In this document: positions 1 through 11,445 of the stretch, piece after piece
How positions within the stretch are numbered: the first letter of the stretch is position 1
Layout: the number at the start of each line of letters is the position of its first letter
Assembly: GCA_942159475.1 (NCBI GenBank)
Contig: OW804097.1
Coordinates: 10,665,172-10,729,171, forward strand
Direction: 5' to 3'
Length of the DNA: 64,000 nt
From: Sthenelais limicola
Lineage: Eukaryota > Annelida > Polychaeta > Phyllodocida > Sigalionidae
Position numbers and translations under genes: made by a program
The notes under the pieces: model-generated
The model's input: the letters and a program-made list of their open reading frames with translations, nothing else
The model's database searches: none
What the model was told of the DNA's origin: nothing

Positions 1-63
1 TAAATTTGGGTTATTTGGGAGGATTGGTGAAGGCAAATTGTACATTTTCTGAAAACCTGACCC
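1..63 (+). mobile_element. MITE-A copy, right end only (window edge)
   Basis: The right-hand terminal inverted repeat ends in CTGACCC at position 63. The left part lies outside the window. MITE-A is the name used here for a family of about 235 bp that starts GGGTCAGATTTTCAG and ends CTGAAAATCTGACCC. Confidence 0.8.
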
Positions 64-1292
64 ATGTGTTGCGTCCCAAATTAGACATTATGTAGCAATG
101 ACGACATCCGCACAGACTTTTCCTTTGTGGTAAAGCTATTTCACATACTATAAATTCTTTTCAACTGCTAACTCCCTATTTTCAAAACAAAACGTTTCAT
201 TGCAGTGGCGATTTTTTCCGTGTCAGCCTCCTTCTCCACTATTTCCCTTAGATATCCACCACATAAAAGTATATCACTGCACCCTTTTCCAATTTCCCCT
301 ATATGAAAAGCCATGTCCGGCTGCTGTGACTCCTCTGTCTAGAGAGGATAGGGCACCAGTATAGCTATAGGCACATCTTGATGGGAATGAGTGGAAGTTA
401 TTTACCATAAATATGAATTGTTTTTGTAGGTCGACATTGCCCACCATCCCGCCCACCATTCTCCTTGCTGTCCCGCCCTCCTCCCGTGGCTAGTGACATT
501 AAAATCGTTTCGTTTTTGTGTAAAATTCATGCTGGAATTATCGCCGATGTAAGCGATGATTCCATGCATATATAAGCTTTGTTTATAGCCGTTTGGGTGG
601 CGCTGCTGGTGACGCTACCTGGTGGGAGGGTCAGAAACATTCTCCGACTTCTGACTTCTGGTTAGTTTACCACATTGCCACAAGGTGTAAGTGCGACCAC
701 CATAGAGACAGATCGAGCATGGTGCAATGGCAACACTGATCTATAGAGCCCTAGAGGCGTCAACGCGAGAGGTCTGTCACGCCGTAATTATACCAGTAAG
801 AGCTAAAAAATCTTGGTCCAATCTCTCCCTAAGGCTCTAACATAGGCACTCATGTAACTTTTGGGTGTTGGACAATGAGAAATAGAGGGGGTTTCCCGAT
901 CATGGAGGAAGCTGTATAGTGTATTTGGCATCTCCGAAGGAGTGATGGCGAATGTTCTTGCTTTGGGTATGTTTTACATAATTAAAATTATGCCATTGTT
1001 GCCAGCTAGTCAAGATTTGATCATCTTTTCCATCGATGTCATCCCTGGTACAGTTCTTTTCTACCCATACCAAAGGACACATTACTGGACTTGTACAGCA
1101 TGTTTATGTTTGTAATTAAAAAATATATATAAATTCATCTAATGAAATATAATTTATCTACACCCAGCTGCAAATCGGATAGCATTCATTTCATATCATT
1201 TATTGAAATAAATATTCCTTCAAAAGGAACGAAATTGGAAAAAACACTTGGCCTTGATGTTTACACCGGACAGAAGCTTACTCAGTAGCTTA
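64..1292. other. Stretch with no supported gene
   Basis: Only short reading frames without recognisable motifs occur here, on both strands. I see no repeat family that recurs elsewhere in the window and no splice-flanked exon that I can defend. Confidence 0.5.
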
Positions 1293-1812
1293 CCTATGTG
1301 GGTCAGATTTTCAGAAAATGTGCAATTGGCAGCTGTATACATTTAGTAAATTGTGTTAAACGCTCTGCACCTAAATCGACAACATTAACAACTAATAGCA
1401 AAGCAATGGATATAACATCAAATCCAGATAAACTGTGTTCGAATATAATGACTCTAATGGACACAGGGAGTACTTCTCCATACTTAACACGGACCTCTCT
1501 AAAAATGACAGTCAATTTAATTTAAATTAAAATACCAATCGTGGTGTTTAACTAGATATTAATGAGTATCTATGTTAGTTTTAAGTTCATTTCCCACTAT
1601 ATTAACCATTTGTTAAGGGCCACCAGGAAGAACACTGTTGTGAGGATTTCAGCGCCCTATTCCTGATTTATGTACTTGTATATGAAGTCGTGAATAAAAA
1701 TTCTATATATATATATAAATTTGGCTGAAAAATGATGAACATCGGCTATATCTGAGTATATTTGGCATCGTTATGTTAAACGGCATTTTAAATCTCATTT
1801 TTGTCTTAAATG
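1293..1812 (+). mobile_element. MITE-A copy split by a LINE 3' end
   Basis: The left terminal repeat begins at 1293 and the MITE body resumes at about 1717. The material between ends in TGAATAAAAATT followed by a (TA)n run, the same kind of tail seen on other LINE copies in the window. The MITE right end is lost in a G-run at about 1815. Confidence 0.7.
1358..1716 (+). mobile_element. LINE 3' UTR fragment with (TA)n tail
   Basis: The fragment lacks coding sequence. Near its 3' end it has GGAAGAAC, a potential hairpin region, GAATAAAAATT and a TA run, matching the layout of the tails at 10,156, 35,906, 49,908 and 56,480. It interrupts a MITE-A copy, so it is the younger insertion. Confidence 0.55.
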
Positions 1813-2575
1813 GGTGGGGAGGGGGGGGGGGGGGGCGGGGTCACCACAATACTGTTTAACGAGGCTGAAACCTTTGTCATGATGTGCATACAATCTTGTT
1901 AATTGTAAACTGCACATAACCTTTTTGAAATGTACGGTTTTTTTACCCTACCAATAATTCACAATGATAAAGATGATGAATTAAGGGGACACTATAGTCC
2001 ATACTGAAAACGCTTGCCTAACCAATTTTGAATTTGCATTTATTTGCATTACCAATAGTAGAAAGGAATCAAACCCATACCTTATCAGGAAACCAAGTAA
2101 GCTTATAATGCATCTAATGCCCCTGTTTAATACTCCTATACTTCTAAATAAATCTTTAACTCATAATGTTATTCTCTAAATTCCTCTGGATGTTTAGTTA
2201 TGCCTTGTAATTGCTATACCATTGCATTCTTCCTCATAACAAAATACTAAGGGGATCAAAAGCTTAACATGTTTTGAATACAAAATTCAATTGTTCTTTT
2301 GTTTTTTTTCTTACATATTTCACACCATTGTTAATCATAGGCACAACATTTTCATGGATTCTATCAATACTATCCAACAATGCATTCTTATGCCATACAC
2401 ACATTGTATGTAAAAAAATAATGTTAAAGTCAAACTACAATATAAGTTAAAATTTGGTTAAAACTAGCATGTATATATTTGCATTACCATTCCCCCCCAG
2501 TTCCGACGCCCCTGCTATGTAATGATAGTATCTGTGTAACAAACCTAAGATATAAAGCATATTGTCATAGGGGCT
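1813..2575. other. Stretch with no supported gene
   Basis: Apart from a G-homopolymer near 1820-1840 I see only AT-rich unique-looking sequence. Confidence 0.5.
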
Positions 2576-2755
2576 TCAATTAGGCTGCAATTTGGTCAAT
2601 GCTAGGTACATTTGAGTATATTCGGCATTGCATTTCTTTTAACAATCGGTTTAATTAGGGTAGACTGTATTTTGAACTTTATTTTCGTCTGTAATTTTGG
2701 GTTATTTGAGAGGATTGGTGAAAGTGAATTGTATATTTTCTGAAAATCTGACCCT
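2576..2755 (+). mobile_element. MITE-A copy, subfamily B, left-truncated
   Basis: It starts inside the family consensus at AATTAGGCTGCAATTTGG and runs to a CTGACCC end. Subfamily B is marked by the GGTTAGG-type centre and TTTCGTCTG. Confidence 0.75.
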
Positions 2756-3057
2756 TATTTGGTAGAAAGAATATTTGGTTTGAGGAAAAATTTAATTATT
2801 CAAAAATTTAACTAATCCATAGCATCGCTAATATTCATGGTAGACTCATGTAATATAGATTAAACAAAAACTAATAATCTTCTCTATTCATGGTTTAATC
2901 AAATCAAACGGCTGAGAATAATACTTTTGCTGTTATAAGAAACAATTTGTGGAATGTCAAATAGAAACGCCCCCTAGCGGCAGGAAAAAGCTCGATTGTC
3001 AGTGATCTATATCAGATTTTGATCATTAGGGGTTATGAAGTAGAAAAAATAAATAAG

Positions 3058-3289
3058 AGTCAGATTTTCAAAAAATGTACAATTGGCAGCTCTATACATT
3101 TAGGAAGTTCTGCTAAATCAGGGTGAAAAATGATGAATACAGGGTATATCTGAGTATATTTGGTATCAGATTGATTTAAAGTATCAGTTCTGTTATGTTA
3201 AACTGCATTTTGAAGCACATTTTTATCTTAAATGTGGGTTATTTGAGAGGATTGGTGAAGGCGAATTGTACATGTTGTGAAAATCTGAC
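3058..3289 (+). mobile_element. MITE-A copy, subfamily A
   Basis: Full-length member with both terminal repeats, the left one worn to AGTCAG. Subfamily A has GCTGAAAAATGATGAATAC on the left and ATGTTAAACTGCATTTTGAA in the middle. Confidence 0.85.
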
Positions 3290-3386
3290 CCATAAAGTAA
3301 AACACTTGGCAAAGGCACTGACAGCAGATGCTCCCGTTTCATACATGACTGCTTACTATATGAGCTGGAAAGGCGATAGAAGGGTG

Positions 3387-3613
3387 AGGTCTTAAGAAAA
3401 TATACAATTGACAGCTCAACACATGTATTTTATTCTGCTAAATTGAGCTGAAAAACCACAAATACTAGGTATATCTGGGTTTATTTTGTATAATGTTGAT
3501 TCAAAAAACGTTTTGGTTATGTTGAAGTGAATTTTAATCCTGTTTTTTCCCTCAAATTAGCGTTTTTACGGAGGAGTGGTGAAGGAGAATAGTACATTTT
3601 ATGATACCATGTC
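3387..3613 (+). mobile_element. MITE-A copy, strongly diverged
   Basis: Order and spacing of the blocks match MITE-A, but both terminal repeats are heavily substituted, so this looks like an old copy. Confidence 0.6.
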
Positions 3614-3834
3614 CCTGGGAATGACTAAATATCTAACTATTATTTTTATTTCGTTAACGCCAATATAATATTTAATAACTGCAGTACTATATTGTAGGTT
3701 TGTGTGGTATGTGAATAGTTTTGTGTACACTAACGGTGCATGGTTACTCACATACAAAACTAAGATACACTCAGTAGTGTATCTACCTCTTATATGTCAC
3801 CCTCAATCACTAATTGCTACTGGCGGAGTAAACG

Positions 3835-4540
3835 ATAAATAATATCTCTGCATTACCAGAACATAAATAGGAATTACACAAGGAAATATTTAAAGAGAAC
3901 TAATGGTGTTTACTATACCATACAGGAATGCATTAACATAGGATATTTAGTTTTGTGTTGTTGGAATAACCCGGTGTAAAGGATAAATAATATCTCACCA
4001 TATTCACCGGGATATTACCAGAACATAAATAGAAATGACACAAGGAAATATTTAAAGAGAACTAATGGTGTTTACTATACCACTACAGGAATGCATTAAC
4101 ACAGGATATTTAGTTTTTTGTTTGAGGAATAACCCTTGGAAAGGAGGCTTGATCATGACATTGCAATTCAATTCAATTCAAACATTCTTTATTGCTGGTT
4201 TGTTACAAAACAATTGGTTGTTCAATTCTGCCAGATCTTCCTATGATGCCACAACAACATTATTTTGTGTTAGAGACAATAATATGATAGAATTAACAGT
4301 ATGGTATGTTTAACAGGAATAGTAACAAAATAGGATTCATATCCTTAGATGGTGACTAGAGCAACAATCGCTCTCAGTTAAGATTTAAAGTAGAAAAGAA
4401 TATATCTCACCATATTCACCAGGATATTACCAGAACATAAATAGAAATGACACAAGGAAATATTTAAAGAAAACTAATGGTGTTTACTATACCACTACAG
4501 GAATGCATGAACACAGGATATTTAGTTTTTGAAGTAGAAA
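3835..4540. repeat. About 150-bp repeat, three copies upstream of the FAM20-like gene
   Basis: A block with CCAGAACATAAATAG, ACACAAGGAAATATTTAAAG and GGTGTTTACTATACCA recurs at about 3840, 3985 and 4395. Copies two and three are separated by a LINE tail-like insertion at about 4163-4300. The last copy ends only a few bases before the first ATG of the kinase frame, so the 5' end of that frame may be repeat-derived. Confidence 0.75.
4163..4300 (-). mobile_element. LINE 3' end fragment, minus strand
   Basis: On the minus strand this ends in AATAAAGAATG followed by (TTGAA)n, a microsatellite tail like that at 10,067. It sits between two copies of the 150-bp repeat. Confidence 0.5.
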
Positions 4541-4543
4541 AGA

Positions 4544-6373
4544 ATGATTTCTAGGATGTTTAAAAGAGGCTTCTCTGCATTTCGGGTGGGTGGGGGAATC
4601 CTAAGATGCCCACCACCTGCCTTCCTACAAAGATGGTTATGCAGTGACTCTCTCCTTTTTCAGATACAGAATTTGAGAAAAAGGAATATAGTAAATACTA
4701 GACGATTTGTATTAGTATTAGCTGGTATCCTACTATACCTGGCTTATAACCGGTACCCAGCAATGATGGCCTTCTCTCACAAGCCACACCCTGGATGTGA
4801 TGAATTTGTTGAATTAGTATTGCAATGCAGGTCAGATGCTTTTTTGGATAACACAAACTGCTCCTTCCTGAGGGAAAGAAATATAGAAATGTTTCATTCA
4901 AATGAGTGTAAAGATGAATATTTCAGAGTAACTGACATGATAGAAGCAATTCTCAGAGCAAACAATGAAGCGCATAAAAGGAAACTGGCTCATAGTTTAG
5001 CAAAGGAAATAACTACCACCACCAGATGGGAGCATGTTCTGTTTGTTTCAGGATTAATAGGTGCAGGGCCTAAAGAAGGATCCTTGAGCTTTGGAATGCT
5101 CCAAAACTATCTGAAAAAATCAAATTTTGATGGCAAAAGATTTATTTTCGAAAATGTGAAGCCAAAATTGATGAGAGAATCAGTTTCAAAGCATAATTGT
5201 ACCTCTCTGACTGCAGAGGAGAGTCAGATTCTTGATAATATAAAACCAAGATTTGTTAGACTTATTCGTTATATCAACAAAACATATCAAGAATCCTACA
5301 TAAAGAGGTTTGACAAATATGACCCTAACACCCCTTCATGGAAAACCTTCATGAAACGTATAAGCAACTTGAAAATTTACCAAGAAGATATAGTCTTACA
5401 CGGCTTAAAAGAAGAACTTAGTAATCAAAAAATCATGATAGTGGAACGCCTACGCGGAGGATCACAGATCAAGTTAATGCTGAAGTTTGCAAACGGAGCT
5501 AATGCAATTTTCAAACCATGTAGGTTTCCATGGACACAGCCAAGACTTCCCAATCTGTTTGTCGTTAATGACATTGAGAGACCCCGTGCTGAAATTGCAG
5601 CATTCCATCTGGACCAGGTATTGAAGTTATATCGCGTGCCCCCAGTGGTAGGTCGTGTTGTCGACATTCATGAAGACATTAAAACAAAAGTAGTTACCAG
5701 TAAACTAAAGCAATCATTTTTCACATCCCCTCGGGGACATTCCTGCTTCTTCAGCAAGTGTGCAGACTATTGTGACGCGGCACATGCTGTCTGTGGAAAA
5801 GGGAAGCGTTTAGAAGGATCTGTTCAGATCTACTTGACCAACTTCAGCATGGTGCATGTGTGGAACCATTGGCAGAACTCCTACCACATGTCTGATACAC
5901 ATGCACACTGGGAAAAGAAGGCTAATTATTGTGATACAGTCAGACACCAAGTAGAACCTGGCCGAATGATGCTGGACATCATAGACTTGTCTATTTATGA
6001 TTTCCTGACAGGGAACCTCGACCGCCACAACATATCCTGGCTGAAATTTGATAGACCTTCTGCCTTTCTTCACTTTGATAACGGGCGAGGGTTTAGCTAT
6101 ACCGACACAGATCTTCTCTCCATACTAGGCCCTCTGTATCAGTGCTGCCTTGTCAGATACTCACTCTTGAACACTTTGCTCAGGTTCCACCGCGGCCCAG
6201 TTACTTTAGGAGAGGCAGTAAAGCGGTTGGATGATGGTGATGTGCTGGCTCCCATACTTCTGCCAGGGCATTACCATGCACTGGATAGGAGACTGGTAAT
6301 CATCCTGAAAACTGTTGTCAAATGTATCAAACAAAATAAGGGAAAGCCTGTTGTCATTGATGATGGGTTTTAA
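4544..6373 (+). CDS. FAM20-family secretory-pathway kinase-like protein
   Basis: The 609-residue frame has one membrane segment at about residues 55-68, as in a type II Golgi protein, then a stem and a FAM20 kinase domain from about residue 305. Visible family features are the GGSQIK glycine loop (305-310), nucleotide-binding Lys324 in FKPC, Glu350 in RAEIAAFHLD, catalytic Asp493 in GNLDRHN, metal-binding Asp512 in HFDNGRG, and the Cys-rich stretch after SFFTSPRG ending in CGKGKRLEGS. FAM20C phosphorylates secreted proteins and FAM20B the xylose of glycosaminoglycan linkers; these features do not decide between them. The Glu that FAM20A lacks is kept, so activity is expected. A pyrimidine tract and CAG at 4651-4663 form a phase-0 splice acceptor before codon 41, so the first 40 residues may be intronic. 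No intron interrupts the rest, so a retrocopy is possible. Confidence 0.9.
   Translation: MISRMFKRGFSAFRVGGGILRCPPPAFLQRWLCSDSLLFQIQNLRKRNIVNTRRFVLVLAGILLYLAYNRYPAMMAFSHKPHPGCDEFVELVLQCRSDAFLDNTNCSFLRERNIEMFHSNECKDEYFRVTDMIEAILRANNEAHKRKLAHSLAKEITTTTRWEHVLFVSGLIGAGPKEGSLSFGMLQNYLKKSNFDGKRFIFENVKPKLMRESVSKHNCTSLTAEESQILDNIKPRFVRLIRYINKTYQESYIKRFDKYDPNTPSWKTFMKRISNLKIYQEDIVLHGLKEELSNQKIMIVERLRGGSQIKLMLKFANGANAIFKPCRFPWTQPRLPNLFVVNDIERPRAEIAAFHLDQVLKLYRVPPVVGRVVDIHEDIKTKVVTSKLKQSFFTSPRGHSCFFSKCADYCDAAHAVCGKGKRLEGSVQIYLTNFSMVHVWNHWQNSYHMSDTHAHWEKKANYCDTVRHQVEPGRMMLDIIDLSIYDFLTGNLDRHNISWLKFDRPSAFLHFDNGRGFSYTDTDLLSILGPLYQCCLVRYSLLNTLLRFHRGPVTLGEAVKRLDDGDVLAPILLPGHYHALDRRLVIILKTVVKCIKQNKGKPVVIDDGF
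4648..4663 (+). promoter_or_regulatory. Possible splice acceptor inside the FAM20-like frame
   Basis: A pyrimidine run followed by CAG lies exactly between codons 40 and 41. The 40 codons before it look repeat-adjacent and unlike the family, while the sequence after it leads straight into the membrane anchor. An upstream coding exon would then supply the real start. Confidence 0.45.
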
Positions 6374-6405
6374 ATTAAAAAAACATTTGTTTTTACTTTA
6401 AGGCA

Positions 6406-6411
6406 AATAAA
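6406..6411 (+). terminator. Polyadenylation signal of the FAM20-like gene
   Basis: AATAAA lies 33 bases after the stop codon, in a T-rich and A-rich 3' flank. It is the first such signal downstream of the frame. Confidence 0.7.
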
Positions 6412-6490
6412 ATAGCTAATGATCAATACAGGTACATACTCAGGTTTTTGGTCCTTGCCAGCAGTTACCCTTTATTACCATACACTGAGC

Positions 6491-7930
6491 CTAACCAACA
6501 CTAGCCACACAGGGACTAGTCCATACATTATACCTCAGCTAACCAACACTAGCCACACAGGGACTAGTCCATACATTATACCTCAGCTAACCAACACTAG
6601 CCACACAGGGACTAGTCCATACATTATACCTCAGCTAACCAACACTAGCCACACAGGGACTAGTCCATACATTATACCTCAGCTAACCAACACTAGCCAC
6701 ACAGGGACTAGTCCATACATTATACCTCAGCTAACCAACACTAGCCACACAGGGACTAGTCCATACATTATACCTCAGCTAACCAACACTAGCCCCACAG
6801 GGACTAGTCCATACATTATACCTCAGCTAACCAACACTAGCCACACAGGGACTAGTCCATACATTATACCTCAGCTAACCAACACTAGCCCCACAGGGAC
6901 TAGTCCATACATTATACCTCAGCTAACCAACACTAGCCACACAGGGACTAGTCCATACATTATACCTCAGCTAACCAACACTAGCCACACAGGGACTAGT
7001 CCATACATTATACCTCAGCTAACCAACACTAGCCACACAGGGACTAGTCCATACATTATACCTCAGCTAACCAACACTAGCCACACAGGGACTAGTCCAT
7101 ACATTATACCTCAGCTAACCAACACTAGCCCCACAGGGACTAGTCCATACATTATACCTCAGCTAACCAACACTAGCCACACAGGGACTAGTCCATACAT
7201 TATACCTCAGCTAACCAACACTAGCCACACAGGGACTAGTCCATACATTATACCTCAGCTAACCAACACTAGCCACACAGGGACTAGTCCATACATTATA
7301 CCTCAGCTAACCAACACTAGCCACACAGGGACTAGTCCATACATTATACCTCAGCTAACCAACACTAGCCACACAGGGACTAGTCCATACATTATACCTC
7401 AGCTAACCAACACTAGCCACACAGGGACTAGTCCATACATTATACCTCAGCTAACCAACACTAGCCACACAGGGACTAGTCCATACATTATACCTCAGCT
7501 AACCAACACTAGCCACACAGGGACTAGTCCATACATTATACCTCAGCTAACCAACACTAGCCACACAGGGACTAGTCCATACATTATACCTCAGCTAACC
7601 AACACTAGCCACACAGGGACTAGTCCATACATTATACCTCAGCTAACCAACACTAGCCACACAGGGACTAGTCCATACATTATACCTCAGCTAACCAACA
7701 CTAGCCACACAGGGACTAGTCCATACATTATACCTCAGCTAACCAACACTAGCCACACAGGGACTAGTCCATACATTATACCTCAGCTAACCAACACTAG
7801 CCACACAGGGACTAGTCCATACATTATACCTCAGCTAACCAACACTAGCCACACAGGGACTAGTCCATACATTATACCTCAGCTAACCAACACTAGCCAC
7901 ACAGGGACTAGTCCATACATTATACCTCAG
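6491..7930 (+). repeat. 48-bp minisatellite, 30 units
   Basis: Thirty head-to-tail 48-bp units begin at 6491. All are identical except for the same A-to-C change in units 7, 9 and 14. Because 48 is a multiple of three, one of the six frames stays open through the array and gives a 519-residue frame (6419-7978) with a 16-residue repeat, each holding an N-T-S glycosylation sequon. There is no signal peptide, and the ATG sits beside the poly(A) signal of the previous gene, so I read it as a satellite rather than a gene. Confidence 0.95.
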
Positions 7931-8277
7931 ACAAATAGGGTGTCACAACACCATATGGCATTTTTTTTTTTAATTTAGGATGTTTATACAGCAAGTCAAA
8001 CAATACAGTGAAACATAATTGTGACATAGGCTCACGGGTTTAATTCATATAAGAATTGCCATGGTTATTCTGCCCACTGCTGGTGGTTATTCTGCCCACG
8101 GCATACATACAAGTTACACAGTAAACATACATAACAGGGCAATACAGTAGTAATCAGCAATACAAGCAACAGTGCATAAGAGAGACATCTATGGGTCTAG
8201 AGAGAGTATATATACAGCACTGTCCTGCACCCCACCTGGTGGAAGGGGTTGTCACTACACCAGGTACAACTGTATAT
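7931..8277. other. Stretch with no supported gene
   Basis: Short duplicated phrases such as TGGTTATTCTGCCCAC occur at about 8060-8100. Nothing else is recognisable. Confidence 0.5.
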
Positions 8278-8457
8278 GGGTGAAGCCACCAAAAAATGTA
8301 CAATTCACTTTCACTAATCCTCTCAAAAAACCCAAATTTCAGACGAAAATAAAATTGGTTAGGTTGAACTGTATTTTGAACTTTTTTTTCGTCTGAAAGT
8401 TGGGTTATTTGAAAGGATTGGCGAAGGTGAATTGTACATTTTCTGGCGACTTCATCC
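8278..8457. mobile_element. MITE-A-derived hairpin with two copies of the same end
   Basis: Both flanks of this 180-bp element are the GGTGAAG-type end of MITE-A, facing each other. Arms of about 75 bp surround a short centre with GGTTAGGTTGAACTG. The opposite GGCAGCT end, present in ordinary copies, is missing. Confidence 0.75.
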
Positions 8458-9886
8458 ACATATATATTCACTGAAAAAATGTTTTTGAACCTCTATAAGG
8501 TAATGGTATTACCACATAATTATAGTGTGGGACGAGCAACACTGCTCTGCTAAATAAACTACAAGTCGTACAAAACCGCATAGTTAGGAGAATATCAAAG
8601 GTTAAAGGTTGTAAGGTTAAAGCAGTTAAAGAAATTTAAAAATTATAGGAGTAACTGTACTGAAGTGTAATTACTAAGCAAAAATCACCACCTATGTATC
8701 ATAACTTTTGATGACGAATGAGAACTATCACACTGTGAAATTTTTGTCAATACAATTTATTTAAAAAAAAAAGGAGGTCAATATGTTGATGACTTGTTAA
8801 ACTTCAGAATTTATCTGAAACATAATTTTATGTTACGAGAGTAAACGAGAAAATATCATGTCTCTGATGACACAAAGAGGTAGTTATCAGAGAACATGAA
8901 ATACTGTATAATGTATACCTCTATATCACACAGATAGCTGTTGCTAGAAATATTAAGACAAAAATGACCAAGGGACATAGCGGGAAGACGTATCGTAGGG
9001 ACGATACGGATTTCCCGCTATGTCCCGCGGATTTTTTTGTATTTATTTCGCCATTTCTGATTGAAATATACTCGAGCATGATATATATATTAATGTAATA
9101 TAATATTGGTAAAATTAAGTTATATTCGTCTTGGTTGAGATCGACGTCTTTGTTGACATCATGACGGCCATCATCATTGGGCGTCATGACGCATTTGTGT
9201 ATTTTTACTCACCGTTTTTTTTCCAACCCGCCAGGGTCAGGACTATATTTTAGAATGCAAAATTATCTAGTTCTGCATTGTTGTTTTACTTATTGTTTTG
9301 CAGTAAATTACTATAATAAACATATTCAATTATTTTTTTTTAATTTTGCAACTGATTTATATGCGCTGATAATATTATCGTTGGAGAACTATATTCATTC
9401 CATATCAGCCTGAGGCCTGATACAGCCGTCGTATCAGCCTCAGGACTGAGTCCCACTCTCAGGGCTAAGACAATGGGCCGTAGGTATTGACCACACTCAA
9501 AGGTGAAATAAAAAGTATATGTACATAAACATCTAACTCAGGTATGTAAGACTTGTAATAAACAGAGTTGAGGGGATTTGATATTTTGTATCTAAGCTAA
9601 ATAACAAAAGTGTAAATTAAGTAATGATTGTTGTTGAAAAATGTTAATTGAGATACGGGAATAGGTTAAAAGTGTCAAATGCCGAGAGAAATCAAGGCTT
9701 TTTTCCTACTCATTATTGTATTATGATGATAATTACTAAAGAAATTGTGTAAGACTTAGAGGTTATACTGTAACCAGTGCATAGATGGAGAAGTGTATTG
9801 AGCTATTATATTAATGTATTTAAGCCGAAATCGATGTACCGTTGTATTTTAGACAAAACTGTTAAGGGGATGTCATTGTTGTTTGA
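8458..9886. other. Stretch with no supported gene
   Basis: It contains the palindrome at 8972-9026 and a run of GCCTGAGG-type short palindromes at about 9405-9470. No coding frame shows a known motif. Confidence 0.5.
8972..9026. repeat. Near-perfect palindrome
   Basis: Outer arms GGGACATAGCGGGAA and TTCCCGCTATGTCCC match perfectly. Inside them CGTATCGT pairs with ACGATACG. The whole is about 55 bp. Confidence 0.85.
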
Positions 9887-10066
9887 TAATAAGTTTCACA
9901 AAATGTATCAGTATAAGTAAATATGGGTTTCTTCGAAGAATTGTGAGGGCACAGAAAGAATAATAACCTTTTCCCTATTTGATGTTATCTGTTATAAAGA
10001 AATAAAAACATTTATATATACCAATAAAATATAATTACAGAGCTAAATAACAATTGACGAAGTATT
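9887..10066 (+). repeat. Dispersed repeat, copy 1 of 2
   Basis: The block with AAGTTTCACAAAATGTATCA, GTGAGGGCACAGAAAGAATA and GAGCTAAATAACAATTGACG recurs at about 31,849-32,028. No terminal repeats were recognised. Confidence 0.7.
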
Positions 10067-10150
10067 CAATTCAATTCAATTCAAGAATTCTTTATTGCAG
10101 TAGATCGTTTTTACAATAAGGTGGTCCAACATTCTAAATAAACAGATGTT
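10067..10150 (-). mobile_element. LINE 3' tail fragment, minus strand
   Basis: Read on the minus strand it ends in CAATAAAGAATTC followed by a (TTGAA)n microsatellite, like the fragment at 4163-4300. Confidence 0.5.
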
Positions 10151-10238
10151 TATGGATCTCTCAGGAAGACCTGCTTAGGCAGAGAGTAGTATCCAATTTC
10201 GGAATGTTATTTGTCTATTCTGAATAAAAATGCAATAT
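10151..10238 (+). mobile_element. LINE 3' tail fragment, plus strand
   Basis: GGAAGACCTGC, a CTGCTTAGGCAG hairpin and CTGAATAAAAATGC then a short TA tail match the 3' ends of the larger LINE copies at 56,480 and 35,906. Confidence 0.55.
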
Positions 10239-10239
10239 A

Positions 10240-10467
10240 TGTGTCAGATTTTCAGAAAATGTACAATTCGCCTTCACTAATCCTCTCGAATAACCCATAT
10301 TTAAGACAGAAATCGGCTTTAAAATGCAGTTTAACATAACAGAACTTATACTATGAATTAATGCGATACCAAATATACTCACATATACCAGGTATTCTTC
10401 ATTTTTCAGCCTAATTCAGCAGAATTTACTAAATGTGTAGAGCTGACAATTGTACATTTTCTGAAAA
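10240..10467 (-). mobile_element. MITE-A copy, subfamily A
   Basis: Full length. It begins with the CAATTCGCCTTCAC side and ends with the GCAGCT-type side and CTGACCC, so it is inverted relative to the reference orientation used here. Confidence 0.85.
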
Positions 10468-11445
10468 TCTGACCCATATATATGTTTAGATAGGTCTTGT
10501 AATGGGTGCCTAATTCTTGTTTTGAACATTAATTACATTACATGGTTACTAAGGCTTTCTAAGACTAGTACATAATTAGCAACGTTTGTATGACAGTGAG
10601 AGTCCGTTCCGTTGTGTATAGATAGCATCTGCATGTCCCATGCCCAACTTGGTCGCGCTTGATCGCCGTGTATCTGTCAGCAACATCATAAAACATACCA
10701 CAAGAGGGTAGAGTAATAGTGACTGGGGCTACTGAAGTTTCACTATACATGCAGGTCCTTTGCAAGGATGCAGAATAACAGACACAAGTACATTTCAAGT
10801 ACTGTTTATAAATGTGTAAAATACAAAAGATAATTTCATCCTCTTAAGAAGTATTAAGCCAGTCCCAGAAGTTATATATCACACTCAGAATAATAGATCC
10901 CATCAGTTATTCAAATTAGGTATTTTGCCTGTCTAGTCCCTCATAGAGAGCCTCACGGAGCATGTGCATGTCTGTGGTTTAGGACCGTCGCCTGGAGTGA
11001 CTGGAGCAGCCGGCGCTCTGGTCATATATGGCACCAGTTTTAATTGCCCCCCAGTTTGGGGTGCCGAAAAACGGAACGGACTCATACTGATGACATGAGA
11101 TGGTAAAATGAGAGGTACTATAATTTATGGTGTATGAAACATTATGAAACATAATCCCATTTTCAATGACTGATAGGGTATTATCGTATAATGATTAAGG
11201 CAACGCATGAAATATAACAGGTCGGATTGTTATGCGTATTTTTTAAAGGAAGATGAAATAAAGATTCTGTAATGTAATGTGGCCAATAAAAATATTTAAA
11301 AAAAAAAGAAAAAAAAAAGTTGATGAGTACATAGGATTCACATAGAGCTAGGTTAAGTATGGCTTTGGGTTAAGGAACACGGAGATTCCCAGGGTTATAT
11401 TGTTCAAATTATCTATATTTCTTCCTGGGTTTGCAATAACAATAT
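10468..11445. other. Stretch with a poly(A)-ended retrocopy-like tail and no supported gene
   Basis: AATAAAAATATTT followed by A-runs at about 11,285-11,320 looks like the 3' tail of a retroposed sequence. No coding part was recognised upstream. Confidence 0.4.

Noticed and set aside
3195..3395. Small protein family starting MLNCILK..NVGYLRGLVKANC
   Set aside because: Similar peptides at 3,195, 11,560 and 25,682 come from the same part of MITE-A copies. Frames are broken in most copies, so the likeness is due to DNA homology.
6419..7978. 519-codon frame over the 48-bp array as a secreted mucin-like gene
   Set aside because: No signal peptide, start codon beside another gene's poly(A) signal, and the open frame follows from unit length being a multiple of three. 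Kept as a repeat, with the coding idea only as a finding.
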